From an uncultured Roseiflexaceae bacterium (GTDB lineage Bacteria > Chloroflexota > Chloroflexia > Chloroflexales > Roseiflexaceae): a stretch of DNA of 9,842 bases. The position numbers were made by a program, and so were the translations under genes. The stretch covers positions 1 to 9,842 of the forward strand of contig CAIPUQ010000489.1 in the NCBI GenBank assembly GCA_903868295.1, written 5' to 3'. Numbering within the stretch: the stretch's first letter is position 1; each line of letters opens with the position of its first letter. The notes below the pieces were generated by a model. That model had not been told where the DNA came from and made no database searches. It saw nothing but the letters and a program-made list of their open reading frames with translations. Below are positions 1-6,662 of the stretch, piece after piece.

Positions 1-419
1 ATGGTAATCGCCCCCAGCACACTCGCACCGACGCCGACAATGACATTGTCCTGGAGCGTTGGGTGACGTTTGCCGAGCTGTTTGCCGGTGCCTCCGAGGG
101 TGACACCTTGGTAGAGCATCACGTTGTCGCCGATTTCGGCTGTTTCACCGATGACGGTGCCCATGCCATGGTCGATGAAAAAGCCCGACCCGATGGTTGC
201 ACCAGGATGTATTTCGATACCGGTCAAAAACCGAGCCCATTGGGATAACAACCGCGGGACAAACGGGACTCGTGCACGCCACAATGCATGCGCGATCCGA
301 TGATTGACTATCGCATGCAAACCGGGGTACAACAATACCTCTGCGAGGCTGGTAGCCGCGGGATCATTACGAAAGATAGCTGCGATATCCGCACGCACAA
401 ACCTGGTGAACCGACCCAT
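1..419 (-). CDS. cysE: Serine O-acetyltransferase (CysE), 3' end cut off by the window edge
   Basis: The enzyme acetylates L-serine with acetyl-CoA to O-acetylserine, the first committed step of cysteine synthesis, in the cytoplasm. The 139 visible residues begin with an alpha-helical N-terminal part (residues 1-65) followed by left-handed beta-helix hexapeptide repeats. The family signature is clear: IEIHPGATIG at 68-77, FIDHGMG at 81-87 with the expected catalytic His84, VIGETAEIGD at 89-98 and QGVTLGGTG at 104-112. Glu69 sits where E. coli CysE has an aspartate, which as I recall is usual in the short (EpsC-like) form; the short N-terminal part agrees with that form. The start ATG (419-417) overlaps the fmdB stop by one base (TGATG) and has AAGGA six bases upstream, so translation is probably coupled. 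The reading frame is open to base 1; the rest of the beta-helix and the C-terminal tail lie outside the window. Confidence 0.95.
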   Translation of the reverse strand, partial: MGRFTRFVRADIAAIFRNDPAATSLAEVLLYPGLHAIVNHRIAHALWRARVPFVPRLLSQWARFLTGIEIHPGATIGSGFFIDHGMGTVIGETAEIGDNVMLYQGVTLGGTGKQLGKRHPTLQDNVIVGVGASVLGAIT

Positions 420-763
420 CAGGCATCCTTCGCCGTGGATGCAGTCGACGGTGCAGGAGCAGCAGGAGCAGCCGGTGCAGCAGCGGGCGCTGGTGTCGCG
501 GGTGCGGCAGCTGGCGCATCGGCCGCTGGAGCCGGTGTCACCGGTACAGCAGCGGGTGCATCTGAGGTGGCCTCTGCGCCTTTGTGCGCACGATAATCGT
601 TAATGTGCCAACCGGTCCCTTTGAACACCACGCCTGCAGGCTGGATGACACGCCGTACGGAATTTTGACAGGTAGGACAACTGCGGAGCGGTTCATCGTT
701 GAACGATTGATATTTTTCGAACTGCACCTGACAGGTGTCACACGCATATACGTACGTCGGCAT
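419..763 (-). CDS. FmdB-family zinc-ribbon protein with Ala/Pro-rich tail
   Basis: A 114-residue small protein of the FmdB/CxxC_CxxC_SSSS putative regulatory family. The N-terminus MPTYVYACDTC is the family hallmark. Cys8/Cys11 and Cys29/Cys32 form the two CxxC knuckles of a zinc ribbon, followed by VVFKGTGWHINDYR (45-58), the conserved end of the domain. Residues about 63-114 are a low-complexity tail built almost only of Ala and Pro with some Thr, Ser and Asp, probably disordered. I chose ATG 763 because the family always starts at this MPTY; an in-frame ATG at 817 would add 18 residues foreign to the family. A GGGGG stretch six bases upstream is a possible ribosome site. Family members were first linked to amidase and formamidase regulation, but no general function is established. 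The gene overlaps cysE by one base and is likely co-transcribed with it. Confidence 0.9.
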   Translation of the reverse strand: MPTYVYACDTCQVQFEKYQSFNDEPLRSCPTCQNSVRRVIQPAGVVFKGTGWHINDYRAHKGAEATSDAPAAVPVTPAPAADAPAAAPATPAPAAAPAAPAAPAPSTASTAKDA

Positions 764-815
764 GCCAATCCCCCAATGTAGACAGAAAAGAACGCGTAGA
801 TACAGCGTTGTTCTC

Positions 816-844
816 ATTGTAATCCAACCACGTCATCAGGGCAA
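816..844 (-). promoter_or_regulatory. Putative promoter for fmdB-cysE
   Basis: On the minus strand TTGCCC (844-839) and TACAAT (821-816) are separated by exactly 17 bases, matching the sigma-70-type consensus at 4/6 and 5/6. The -35 lies in the last codons of the glycosylase gene and the -10 in the 72-nt gap. Transcription would begin near 809, about 45 bases before the fmdB ATG. This would let fmdB-cysE be expressed apart from the upstream gene. It is inferred from sequence alone. Confidence 0.4.
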
Positions 845-2053
845 CACCGTGGCGAACGCTGTGCGCATACACATGCCATTTTCGTCCGTCCCAACCCCAT
901 GCGCATCGATCACCGGCGCCCCATGCCAATCCGCACATGCGTTGAACATCTGCGCAAGGCGTGTGGCGGTCACTGCATCGAGCATATACCCGTCTTCGAA
1001 GTGCAGTGCCCGGATGCCGAACACTCCTGCGCGACGCTCTACTTTGCAGTCAACCCTGCCGATGATGGCATCCTCGTGCAAGATGGGCAACGTAAAGTAC
1101 CCATATTTGCGTTTGTGTGCAGGGGTGTAGCACTCAATCCGGTAATCGAATCCAAACACATCGAGCGCCCGTTTGCGGTCCCATACTAACGGATCGAACG
1201 GTGAAAGCAGTGTCGTATGGGTGGGTTTGCGGATGCGTTCCGGGAGTGACGCAGCAACTGTTGCGTCCATGTACGCCTCCCCAGCGAGTCCTTCTATCGT
1301 TACCGGGACAAGTTCGTTGCGGGCACACAAGGTGTCGATGTGACGATGCAGCGTTGTCTGCATGCGGTAGTAATCACCCAACCAACGCGGGTGGACGACC
1401 CCGAGTTTGCGTGCGGTCGACCGGATTTGATACGTTGCCGTCTCTTCGGTGCTGGGCATGTGTGCTTCATCCCAATCGGGCCGGACAGCGTCGGTCCGTG
1501 CATACACGCGCCGAAAACCGTCGCGGCGCGGAATCATCACATCACCACACGCGAACAACGCTTCGAGGAGTTGCTTTTCGTGGGACCAATCCCACCACTC
1601 CCCACGTAACCCGGTTGGTCGCGCAAAACTGTCTGTACGGACGCTGCCTTGTTGCTCCAGGTGTACCAACATCGCTTCTGCTGCGTGCCGATGTTGGTCG
1701 AGATACGCCCGTGCCCAACGGACTTTGGTGGAACGTACGCCGTCTGCAATGAGCCGACGATGGTACGGGAACCAACTACGCGGCGCCATGCAGGCTTCGT
1801 GGGTCCAACACTCAAAGACGGCACCAGTTGTCAGCAAGGTATCGAGCCAATCGATTGGGTACGTTCCATGTCGACTCCAAAGGACGAAGTAATGGCTCCG
1901 GTTGACGACCGACAACGTATCGATTTGAATCATTCCCATGCGTTCAACGCTCTGCAACAGGTCGGTGGCGTTATGCGCAGGGCGCAGACGGTCGAGTCCC
2001 TGGGCGCGTATCATCAAACGGCGAACTTGGGCCATCGTGAGTTTCATCGTCAT
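836..2053 (-). CDS. Winged-helix DNA glycosylase of the AlkX/YcaQ (HTH_42) family
   Basis: This 405-residue protein matches the YcaQ/AlkZ-like family of winged-helix DNA glycosylases in length (E. coli YcaQ is about 410) and motifs. The N-terminal catalytic motif is Gln43-Ile44-Asp45 in QIDTLSVVNRSHYFVLWSR, the Q-x-D form typical of AlkX/YcaQ; AlkZ has Q-x-Q. It continues with FECWTHEACMAPRSWFPYHR, then RGEWWDWSHEKQLLEALF in the winged-helix part, and the diagnostic C-terminal LLSPFDPLVWDRKRALDVFG and KRKYGYFTLPIL. E. coli AlkX unhooks nitrogen-mustard interstrand crosslinks and excises alkylated bases, so DNA repair is the likely role; the substrate here is unknown. ATG 2053 is preceded by AAGGTGA at a spacing of six; an in-frame ATG at 2047 is possible but less well placed. 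The gene ends with tandem TGA TGA. It diverges from the dsbA-like gene and precedes fmdB-cysE on the same strand, with no evident functional tie. Confidence 0.88.
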   Translation of the reverse strand: MTMKLTMAQVRRLMIRAQGLDRLRPAHNATDLLQSVERMGMIQIDTLSVVNRSHYFVLWSRHGTYPIDWLDTLLTTGAVFECWTHEACMAPRSWFPYHRRLIADGVRSTKVRWARAYLDQHRHAAEAMLVHLEQQGSVRTDSFARPTGLRGEWWDWSHEKQLLEALFACGDVMIPRRDGFRRVYARTDAVRPDWDEAHMPSTEETATYQIRSTARKLGVVHPRWLGDYYRMQTTLHRHIDTLCARNELVPVTIEGLAGEAYMDATVAASLPERIRKPTHTTLLSPFDPLVWDRKRALDVFGFDYRIECYTPAHKRKYGYFTLPILHEDAIIGRVDCKVERRAGVFGIRALHFEDGYMLDAVTATRLAQMFNACADWHGAPVIDAHGVGTDENGMCMRTAFATVLP

Positions 2054-2146
2054 GAGTGGTCACCTTCCAACCCACATACCTCGTTGCACGCTTCGGTGAG
2101 AAAACAATGAAAACATACCCTGATGCGGCAGAACAGGGCGTCCAAA

Positions 2147-2176
2147 CCGACATATGCACGGCGAACATACTATAAT
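2147..2176 (+). promoter_or_regulatory. Promoter for the DsbA-like gene
   Basis: CCGACA (2147-2152, 4/6 to the -35 consensus) lies 18 bases before a perfect TATAAT (2171-2176). The predicted start near 2183 leaves a leader of about 28 bases containing the AAGGAA ribosome site (2199-2204) ahead of ATG 2211. The intergenic region 2054-2210 must also hold the leftward promoter of the glycosylase gene; I found no clear match for that one. Confidence 0.6.
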
Positions 2177-2210
2177 GATAGGCAGATAGTAACAGAATAA
2201 GGAACTGAGT

Positions 2211-2975
2211 ATGCGAAATCCGAAACCACGTGGCCGTGCAGTCCAAAGCGCCGCCCCAGTCGCCCGCTTGCGGAATTTTTATGTCGCCTTTGCCGTTATT
2301 GCGCTCCTCATTGTCGTCGGCGTTGTCTACAACATCTACGGCACCACTGCTGAACCGGTCAAGACACTCGAAGCTACTATCCCCGCGCCCCGTACTGCAG
2401 ACATCCCCATGGGCAAAACGGATGATGGCCGGTACTACCTCGGCAAACCAGACGCAGCCGTAACGGTGGTTGAGTACGCAGATTATCAATGTCCAGGGTG
2501 TGCGTTTTATTCAAACTCCCTTTCCGCAGCATTTGAAAAGGACTTCATCGCGACCGGCGATGTGCGCCTCATCTTCCAAGACTTCCCACTGGCCATGCAC
2601 ATCAATGCAGTCCCTGCAGCAATTGCCGCACGCTGCGCAGGCGAGCAGAGCACTGGGGCATTTTGGCAGTTCAACAGCTTGCTGTTTACCAATCAAACAC
2701 AATGGAAAGAACTCGAAACAGCGGCATTTAAACTCCAGAATGTCGAATATGCCGGCCAACTCGGCCTCGACAAAACGGCATTTGCAGCCTGCATCGAGTT
2801 GCCCGAGAACGAACGTACGGTGCGCGATTTCCAGAAAAAGTCGAATGCGCTTGGCCTGCCTGGCACCCCTTCATTCGCTGTGCAAGGCGCCATTGTAGAC
2901 GCGAGCAGTGCCAAGAGTGTCGATGATATCGATGCATTAGTGCGCGCTGCAATCAACAAAGCACTCGGCAAATAA
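2211..2975 (+). CDS. Membrane-anchored DsbA-like thiol:disulfide oxidoreductase
   Basis: A 254-residue protein with a basic N-terminus, one membrane segment (about residues 24-43, an uncleaved anchor by appearance), a short linker and an extracytoplasmic thioredoxin-fold domain of the DsbA/thioredoxin_4 type. The active site is Cys94-Pro-Gly-Cys97 in VEYADYQCPGC, followed by the family pattern FQDFPLAMH. The cis-proline loop is GLPGTPSF with Pro220. Such proteins form or rearrange disulfide bonds in exported proteins; whether this one oxidises or isomerises cannot be told from the sequence. Ala164-Ala-Phe and the later helical part fit the inserted DsbA helical domain only loosely. ATG 2211 has AAGGAA six bases upstream and a good promoter. 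It is followed by a large palindrome and then by secD-secF, so it probably has its own transcript while sharing the theme of protein export. Confidence 0.9.
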   Translation: MRNPKPRGRAVQSAAPVARLRNFYVAFAVIALLIVVGVVYNIYGTTAEPVKTLEATIPAPRTADIPMGKTDDGRYYLGKPDAAVTVVEYADYQCPGCAFYSNSLSAAFEKDFIATGDVRLIFQDFPLAMHINAVPAAIAARCAGEQSTGAFWQFNSLLFTNQTQWKELETAAFKLQNVEYAGQLGLDKTAFAACIELPENERTVRDFQKKSNALGLPGTPSFAVQGAIVDASSAKSVDDIDALVRAAINKALGK

Positions 2976-2984
2976 CCACATACA

Positions 2985-3016
2985 CGGGCATACTGCATTG
3001 CAATGCAGTATGCCCG
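2985..3016. terminator. Perfect 32-bp palindrome after the DsbA-like gene, possible terminator
   Basis: CGGGCATACTGCATTG is followed with no spacer by its exact reverse complement, giving two 16-base arms. As RNA it can form a 14-bp hairpin with a TGCA loop. It begins 10 bases after the dsbA-like stop and ends 20 bases before the secD -35. The flank on the right is ATTTATAT, not a real T-run, so it is at best a weak intrinsic terminator; the left flank read on the other strand has no T-run either. It could instead be a protein-binding dyad or a transcript-stabilising hairpin. Confidence 0.55.
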
Positions 3017-3036
3017 ATTTATATCGTCAATGATAA

Positions 3037-3066
3037 TTGACATTCGCCCCGTTCCACCGTTATACT
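3037..3066 (+). promoter_or_regulatory. Strong promoter for secD-secF
   Basis: A perfect TTGACA (3037-3042) lies 18 bases upstream of TATACT (3061-3066, 5/6 to consensus). Transcription should begin near 3073. This leaves 16 bases to ATG 3089 with no ribosome site, but about 52 bases to GTG 3125, which has GGAGG upstream. This is the best promoter match in the window. Confidence 0.72.
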
Positions 3067-3124
3067 CAGTATTTAGTACAGCGTTCAGATGAGTCGGCCT
3101 ACCCGACACGGAGGCAAAAATATC

Positions 3125-4525
3125 GTGCGTAATCGCGAAGTAGCCCCAATGCTCTTTATTCTCCTGCTGACCATCCTGTGTTCCTGGATCACATTTGCTC
3201 CAGATGACACATGGCTTGGTCGTGATGTGAGTGTGCGACTCGGGCTTGACCTGCAGGGTGGCACTCAAGTGTTGATGAAGGCCGATGGTACAAACGACAA
3301 AGAATTGATGCGTACTGCGGCAACGGTCATTGAACGCCGTGTCAACGGTCTCGGCGTCAGCGAAGCAATTGTCCAGCTTTCGGGTGAGAATCGCATCATT
3401 GTCGAGCTTCCCGGCGTCAAAAACCCAGAGCAGGCAATCGAAACCCTGCGCGGGACTGGCCGTCTCGAGTTCATCGACACCAAGGGCGCCTTTGTGGCTG
3501 AGGGTACCATCGTCAAAACGACGGGCAATCCCAACCCAGTGATGCCTGAAGTCGACCCGAATGCACCGGTGGATCCTGCAAATCCGGCTCCCAACCCAGA
3601 CCAGACGATATACGAAAGCATCACCGACGGCAAAGACCTCGACACCAAACAGGTCGCCCTCCGTGTTGCGACAGATGCTGTGAACAACAAACCCGCAGTC
3701 ACGTTCGCCTTTTTGGGTGAATCTGGCACACGGCTCGGTGCGTTTTCGGCAGCAAACATCCAGAAGCCGATGTGTATCGCACTCGACAACGTCATTGTGA
3801 GCTGCCCTGTTATTCAATCAGCGCTCGTCGGCGGCAGTGGTGAAATCACCAGTGCAACCCGGGAAGAAGCTGAGAAGATCCTCAACCAGCTCAAATACGG
3901 TTCGTTGCCGGTCACCCTCACCATCGAGTCCAGCCGTACCGTATCAGCCACACTCGGTGCAAATTCTGTAGCTGCAAGCATTGTTGCGGGTATGGTCGGG
4001 CTGATTGTCGTGGGGCTGTTCATGATGCTCTACTATCGTTTGCCAGGCGTTCTTGCCACGGTTGCGTTGGTCATTTACACGATTATCATTTTCGCCGTCC
4101 ACAAACTGGTGCCCATTACGCTGACACTGTCGGGTATTGCTGGCTTCATTTTGTCGGTCGGATTGGCCGTCGACGCTAATGTGCTCATTTTCGCCCGTCT
4201 CAAAGAAGAACTCCGTAACAAGCGTTCACTGGCACGTGCGGTCGAAGCCGGCTTCGAAGAAGCATGGCCAGCCATTCGTGATTCGAGTGCATCGACGCTG
4301 ATCACCAGCGCCATTCTCTTTGTGTTCGGCAATAGCTTCGGTGTGAGCCTCATCAAAGGGTTTGCGTTGACCTTGGCCCTCGGTGTGTTGTTGAATCTGT
4401 TCACTGCGGTGGTTGTCACACGCACCTTCCTCCGCTTGGTCGTTCGCGCCAAGGCAGCCCAATCACTCTGGTTCTACGAAATCGATTCCGAAACCGACCT
4501 GCGCGAGCAGCGTACGGCCTCATAA
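3125..4525 (+). CDS. secD: Protein translocase subunit SecD
   Basis: SecD, with SecF, uses the proton motive force to help pull exported proteins through SecYEG. The protein (466 residues from GTG 3125) has a first membrane segment (about 8-26), the signature LGLDLQGGTQVLM (39 onward), an extracytoplasmic P1 region containing VELPGVKNPEQAIETLRGTG, and a C-terminal block of five membrane segments with GLAVDANVLIFARLKEEL, the conserved TM4 motif. A stretch rich in Asn, Pro and Asp (near 3525-3600) forms a linker inside P1. Start choice: GTG 3125 is preceded by GGAGG (3110-3114, spacing 10). The in-frame ATG 3089 would add 12 polar residues, lacks a ribosome site and sits only about 16 bases from the predicted transcript start, so I prefer GTG with moderate confidence. 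It is followed after 14 bases by secF in the same transcript. Confidence 0.95.
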   Translation: MRNREVAPMLFILLLTILCSWITFAPDDTWLGRDVSVRLGLDLQGGTQVLMKADGTNDKELMRTAATVIERRVNGLGVSEAIVQLSGENRIIVELPGVKNPEQAIETLRGTGRLEFIDTKGAFVAEGTIVKTTGNPNPVMPEVDPNAPVDPANPAPNPDQTIYESITDGKDLDTKQVALRVATDAVNNKPAVTFAFLGESGTRLGAFSAANIQKPMCIALDNVIVSCPVIQSALVGGSGEITSATREEAEKILNQLKYGSLPVTLTIESSRTVSATLGANSVAASIVAGMVGLIVVGLFMMLYYRLPGVLATVALVIYTIIIFAVHKLVPITLTLSGIAGFILSVGLAVDANVLIFARLKEELRNKRSLARAVEAGFEEAWPAIRDSSASTLITSAILFVFGNSFGVSLIKGFALTLALGVLLNLFTAVVVTRTFLRLVVRAKAAQSLWFYEIDSETDLREQRTAS

Positions 4526-4539
4526 CGGAGCTCTCACGC

Positions 4540-5490
4540 ATGAAAAGCATTGTCCGTCTACGCTATATTTGGTTCATCATTTCGTTGGTGGTGATTATCC
4601 CAGGTGCGATATTTTTCGCAATGTACGGCCTCAAAACAGGTATTGACTTCGCCGGTGGTGCGTTGTGGGACTTGCACTTCCCCACCAAACAGATGAGCGA
4701 TCTCAACACCGAGGCCATCGCGGATGTATTTGCCAAAAACGGTTTCGAAGGTGCACAAGTCCAGCTCTCTACGGTCAAAGTCAATGGTGTTGATATTGCG
4801 TCTGCGGTGGTACGCACCAAAGAGTTGAGCGCTGTCAATCCCAAAGATCAAACAGAAGCAGTGGTATCCGGCTTATCGGCAGTCTATGGAACGGTCGAGC
4901 CGCAGGAACTGCAAAGCGTCGGCCCAACAGTGAGTGCAGAGGCAACACGTTCTGCTGCCATCGCGGTATTGGGTGCATGTTTGGCGATCTTGGTCTATTT
5001 GACCATTGCCTTTCGCTCTGCCCCTAACCCGTTGCGATATGGCATCTGCGCACTGTTGGCAATGCTTCATGACGTCCTCGTCGTGTTGGGCATGGCAGCA
5101 ATTTTGGGCTATGCAATCGGCCTCGAAATCGATGCATACTTCCTCACCGCGCTACTGACTGTCATCAGCTTCTCGGTCCACGATACTATCGTGGTATTTG
5201 ACCGTATCCGAGAAAATGTCGGCCGCCGGCGTGCGGGCGAATCCTTCGAAGATATTGTCAACCACAGCATCGTGCAGACCCTTCCCCGTTCCATCAACAC
5301 ACAGTTGACCAGCATCTTTTCGCTGACCGCGTTGCTGTTGTTCGGTGGTGTGACGATTCGAAACCTGGTCATCATCCTTTTGATTGGGTTGTTGAGCGGC
5401 ACATATTCGTCGATCTTCAACGCGGCTCAGATGTTGGTCGTCTGGGAAAATCGCGAATGGCGTACTTGGTTCCGCAAACAGGCAGCCTAA
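4540..5490 (+). CDS. secF: Protein translocase subunit SecF
   Basis: SecF is the partner of SecD in the Sec translocon accessory complex. The 316-residue protein has an N-terminal membrane segment (about 9-30), the signature GIDFAGG (34-40), an extracytoplasmic domain, and five C-terminal membrane segments. FSVHDTIVVFDRIRENVGRR is the conserved TM4-region motif of SecF, and the block LPRSINTQLTSIFSLTALL follows. Length is normal for the family. CGGAG nine bases before ATG 4540 serves as the ribosome site; the gap from secD is only 14 bases, so the two are one operon. An intrinsic terminator begins 12 bases after the stop. Confidence 0.96.
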   Translation: MKSIVRLRYIWFIISLVVIIPGAIFFAMYGLKTGIDFAGGALWDLHFPTKQMSDLNTEAIADVFAKNGFEGAQVQLSTVKVNGVDIASAVVRTKELSAVNPKDQTEAVVSGLSAVYGTVEPQELQSVGPTVSAEATRSAAIAVLGACLAILVYLTIAFRSAPNPLRYGICALLAMLHDVLVVLGMAAILGYAIGLEIDAYFLTALLTVISFSVHDTIVVFDRIRENVGRRRAGESFEDIVNHSIVQTLPRSINTQLTSIFSLTALLLFGGVTIRNLVIILLIGLLSGTYSSIFNAAQMLVVWENREWRTWFRKQAA

Positions 5491-5502
5491 GTTTTGGTTG
5501 CT

Positions 5503-5534
5503 ACGCTCCCCAACTTCGTTGGGGAGCGTTTTTT
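5503..5534 (+). terminator. Rho-independent terminator of secD-secF
   Basis: ACGCTCCCCAAC (5503-5514) pairs perfectly with GTTGGGGAGCGT (5518-5529) around a TTC loop, and a run of six T (5529-5534) follows. It starts 12 bases after the secF stop. The ribosome site of the next gene begins only a few bases later, so the hairpin also forms the immediate upstream context of that gene. Confidence 0.9.
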
Positions 5535-5553
5535 GTTTCTGAAAGGAACAGAT

Positions 5554-5916
5554 ATGTGGTCTTCCATCAAAAAACTCTTCGTCCGTAGCGACAGTGACGA
5601 ACCAACGGATTCGCCGGTCGTCGTGGCTACCTGCAATGGCCCGATCGAAGCCAACATGATGCTGTCGCAACTCCACGATTCTGGGATTCCTGCAGCCTTG
5701 TTGGGCGCTGACAGTGCATCCGTCTTTGGGATGCAATCCGGGATCCTCGCAGAGGTTCGCATCGTCGTGCCCGCTCTGTATGCCGGAGCAGCGCAAGAAC
5801 TCCTTGCTGAGTTCGATTTGCGCGACGATATGACCCTCGAAGGCACCGATGGCACCGAGGCAGATGCAATCGAATCGGACAGTAATGGCCGAGACAATGA
5901 CAATCTGAAGTCATGA
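5554..5916 (+). CDS. DUF2007-family small protein
   Basis: A 120-residue cytoplasmic protein with no membrane segment. The central part (about 20-88), starting PVVVATCNGPIEANMMLSQL and continuing through SGIPAALLGADSASVFG to VRIVVPALYAGAAQELLAEF, fits DUF2007, called a putative signal-transducing domain: a small alpha/beta fold in which the pattern of moving through chains (EAxxxxxxLxxxGIP) resembles a ferredoxin-like ligand-binding unit. Its true role is unknown. The last 30 residues are acidic and probably disordered. ATG 5554 has AAAGGA six bases upstream; a longer reading frame from TTG 5494 would run through the terminator hairpin and is not credible. The gene overlaps the transporter gene by four bases (ATGA), indicating translational coupling and perhaps a shared task. 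Confidence 0.8.
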   Translation: MWSSIKKLFVRSDSDEPTDSPVVVATCNGPIEANMMLSQLHDSGIPAALLGADSASVFGMQSGILAEVRIVVPALYAGAAQELLAEFDLRDDMTLEGTDGTEADAIESDSNGRDNDNLKS

Positions 5917-6662
5917 GCATCGCAGCACCTATCCTCATCGGTTGCATTGTCGGCTTGCTGCTGGGATTTCTCGGTGGCGGTGGTGCAATCATGATTGTCC
6001 CTGCCATGGTATACATCCTGCATGCGGATGAGCATGTGGCATTGGCAACCGCATTGATCATCGTGGCAGTCAACGCTGCCATTGGCGGTGTGCTGGCGTG
6101 GCGCGATCGTCGAGCCGACATGCCGACCGCGTTGTTGTTTGGGGCGTCAGGGATGATGACCGCGTACGGCGGTGCACTCATTTCGAAGCAAATCCCTGGT
6201 TCGTACCTGATCGTCGCATTCAGCGTCCTCCTCTTGGTCATCGCGCTGTTGATGTATCGCGGGACCATGGGGACCGCAGCCGAATCAGCCCCCGTCCACA
6301 GACCACGTTGGCAAATCGTTGTCGTGGGGGCAGTAGTCGGCCTGGTGACGGGCATTCTCGGGGTAGGCGGTGGCTTTGTGATTGTCCCTGCAATGGTGTT
6401 GTTGGTGGGGATGCCCATGCGCAAGGCTGTTGGGACATCTCTGCTGGTAATTACCATCAACAGCGCAGCGAGTCTGTTGGGGCATCTCGACACCGCGTTC
6501 GACTGGACCCTCATAGCGCTGTTACTCGGCGGCGCAATCCCTGCCATGACGGTGGCGAATAGGTATGGTGGCGGCATCGATCAAAAAAAACTCCGGCGCG
6601 GCTTTGCGATTTTTGTGACGTGCGTGGCATGCTTCATGCTTGCTGAAACACTTCTGCACTAG
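5913..6662 (+). CDS. TauE/SafE-family (DUF81) membrane transporter
   Basis: A 249-residue integral membrane protein with about eight hydrophobic segments in two similar halves. Each half begins with a glycine-rich family signature: GFLGGGGAIMIVPAM near residue 18 and GILGVGGGFVIVPAMVLLVG from residue 147, the second followed by MRKAVGTSLLVI. This is the TauE/SafE pattern. Characterised members export sulfite, sulfoacetate or related organosulfur anions, but the family is broad, so the substrate is not known here. ATG 5913 overlaps the DUF2007 stop (ATGA), with only a weak GAAG ribosome site, so its translation likely depends on the upstream gene. The stop TAG (6660-6662) overlaps the tsaD stop on the other strand. 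A sulfur link with cysE, far away on the other strand, is speculative. Confidence 0.9.
   Translation: MSIAAPILIGCIVGLLLGFLGGGGAIMIVPAMVYILHADEHVALATALIIVAVNAAIGGVLAWRDRRADMPTALLFGASGMMTAYGGALISKQIPGSYLIVAFSVLLLVIALLMYRGTMGTAAESAPVHRPRWQIVVVGAVVGLVTGILGVGGGFVIVPAMVLLVGMPMRKAVGTSLLVITINSAASLLGHLDTAFDWTLIALLLGGAIPAMTVANRYGGGIDQKKLRRGFAIFVTCVACFMLAETLLH

Noticed and set aside
440..560. Possible tandem repeat or CRISPR-like array from the repeated GCAGGAGCAG-type units
   Set aside because: Units are irregular, lack unique spacers, and are explained by the Ala/Pro codons of the FmdB tail.
63..603. Short plus-strand frames across cysE and fmdB, including one rich in Ala and Gly
   Set aside because: They are antisense shadows; the Ala/Gly run is the reverse reading of the Ala/Pro tail of the FmdB protein.
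764..835. Weak inverted repeat (AACGC...GCGTT) followed by a T-rich stretch after the glycosylase gene
   Set aside because: Only five base pairs and a broken T-run; too weak to call a terminator.
1117..1752. Plus-strand open frames opposite the glycosylase gene
   Set aside because: They contain no domain signature, while the minus strand encodes a full-length recognisable protein.
2693..3817. A 374-codon open frame on the minus strand opposite the DsbA-like gene and secD
   Set aside because: It runs antisense across a gene boundary, a palindrome and a promoter, has no recognisable motif or ribosome site, and is a codon-bias shadow of the real genes.
5494..5553. Longer start (TTG 5494) for the DUF2007 gene
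   Set aside because: The extension would be translated from within the terminator hairpin and lacks a ribosome site; ATG 5554 has a good one.
5627..6577. A 316-codon open frame on the minus strand opposite the DUF2007 and transporter genes
   Set aside because: It mirrors the hydrophobic codons of the transporter, has no family resemblance and spans two genes.
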